From assembly GCA_047624005.1 (NCBI GenBank), contig JBLHPE010000135.1:1-6867 (forward strand): a DNA stretch of 6,867 nt, read 5' to 3'. Shown here piece by piece: positions 6,783 through 6,867 of the stretch (within the stretch, counting starts at the first letter, position 1; each line of letters begins with the position of its first letter). This stretch comes from Ascidiaceihabitans sp047624005 (GTDB lineage Bacteria; Pseudomonadota; Alphaproteobacteria; Rhodobacterales; Rhodobacteraceae). Below the pieces are notes generated by a model. It worked only from the letters and a program-made list of their open reading frames with translations, was not told the origin of the DNA and did not search any database. The translations under genes and the position numbers were made by a program.

Positions 6783-6867
6783 GCCCAGGTGGCGGAATGG
6801 TAGACGCGCTAGCTTCAGGTGCTAGTGTCTTATGGACGTGGAGGTTCGAGTCCTCTTCTGGGCACCA
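6783..6867 (+). tRNA. tRNA-Leu (anticodon CAG)
   Basis: The 85 bases fold as a class II tRNA. The acceptor stem GCCCAGG pairs with TCTGGGC with one G-T at the inner end, followed by A and an encoded CCA. The anticodon stem CTAGC/GCTAG encloses the loop TTCAGGT, with CAG at 6816-6818, reading the leucine codon CUG. A short variable arm stem (GTC with GAC) follows, as expected for leucine tRNAs. The T arm is GGAGG-TTCGAGT-CCTCT. The gene is complete and ends at the last base of the window; whatever lies downstream cannot be seen. Confidence 0.97.

Noticed and set aside
6783..6867. tRNA-Leu as an integration site of a mobile element
   Set aside because: No integrase, duplicate tRNA 3' end or foreign-looking DNA is visible, and the window ends at the tRNA, so there is no evidence either way.

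Overview
The window looks like a core chromosomal segment of an alphaproteobacterium, most likely a marine Rhodobacteraceae/Roseobacter-type organism. This rests on the protein character (an NDUFA9-type SDR next to uppP and the glutamate synthase genes), the alphaproteobacterial style of GltB and GltD, moderate GC content and a class II tRNA-Leu with encoded CCA. The family placement is an inference; no 16S or other marker is present.

Layout from left to right. (1) Positions 1-4581, minus strand: a tight three-gene unit transcribed right to left, gltD (glutamate synthase small subunit, complete), then a small GFA/Mss4-fold zinc protein, then gltB (glutamate synthase large subunit, cut by the left edge after about 906 codons). 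Both junctions are 4-base ATGA start/stop overlaps. (2) Positions 4582-4797: an AT-rich divergent intergenic region that must hold the promoters of the gltD unit and of uppP. (3) Positions 4798-5601, plus strand: uppP, undecaprenyl-diphosphate phosphatase. (4) Positions 5598-6578, minus strand: an NAD(P)-binding atypical SDR of the NDUFA9-like type, convergent with uppP; the two stop codons interlock in one CTAG. (5) Positions 6579-6782: the SDR leader with a clear ribosome binding site and an inverted repeat, plus a recognisable tRNA promoter. (6) Positions 6783-6867: tRNA-Leu(CAG), ending exactly at the window edge.

Functionally, GltB and GltD together form NADPH-dependent glutamate synthase, the second half of the GS-GOGAT ammonia assimilation route. 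UppP recycles the lipid carrier for peptidoglycan and other envelope polymers. The SDR is probably a membrane- or quinone-associated housekeeping protein of unproved function. The small zinc protein is placed so that it must be co-expressed with glutamate synthase; its role there is unknown and is the most interesting point in the window.

I found no mobile element, CRISPR array, phage gene, toxin-antitoxin pair or evidence of a new defence or mobile system. This is an ordinary housekeeping region with a few notable architectural details.
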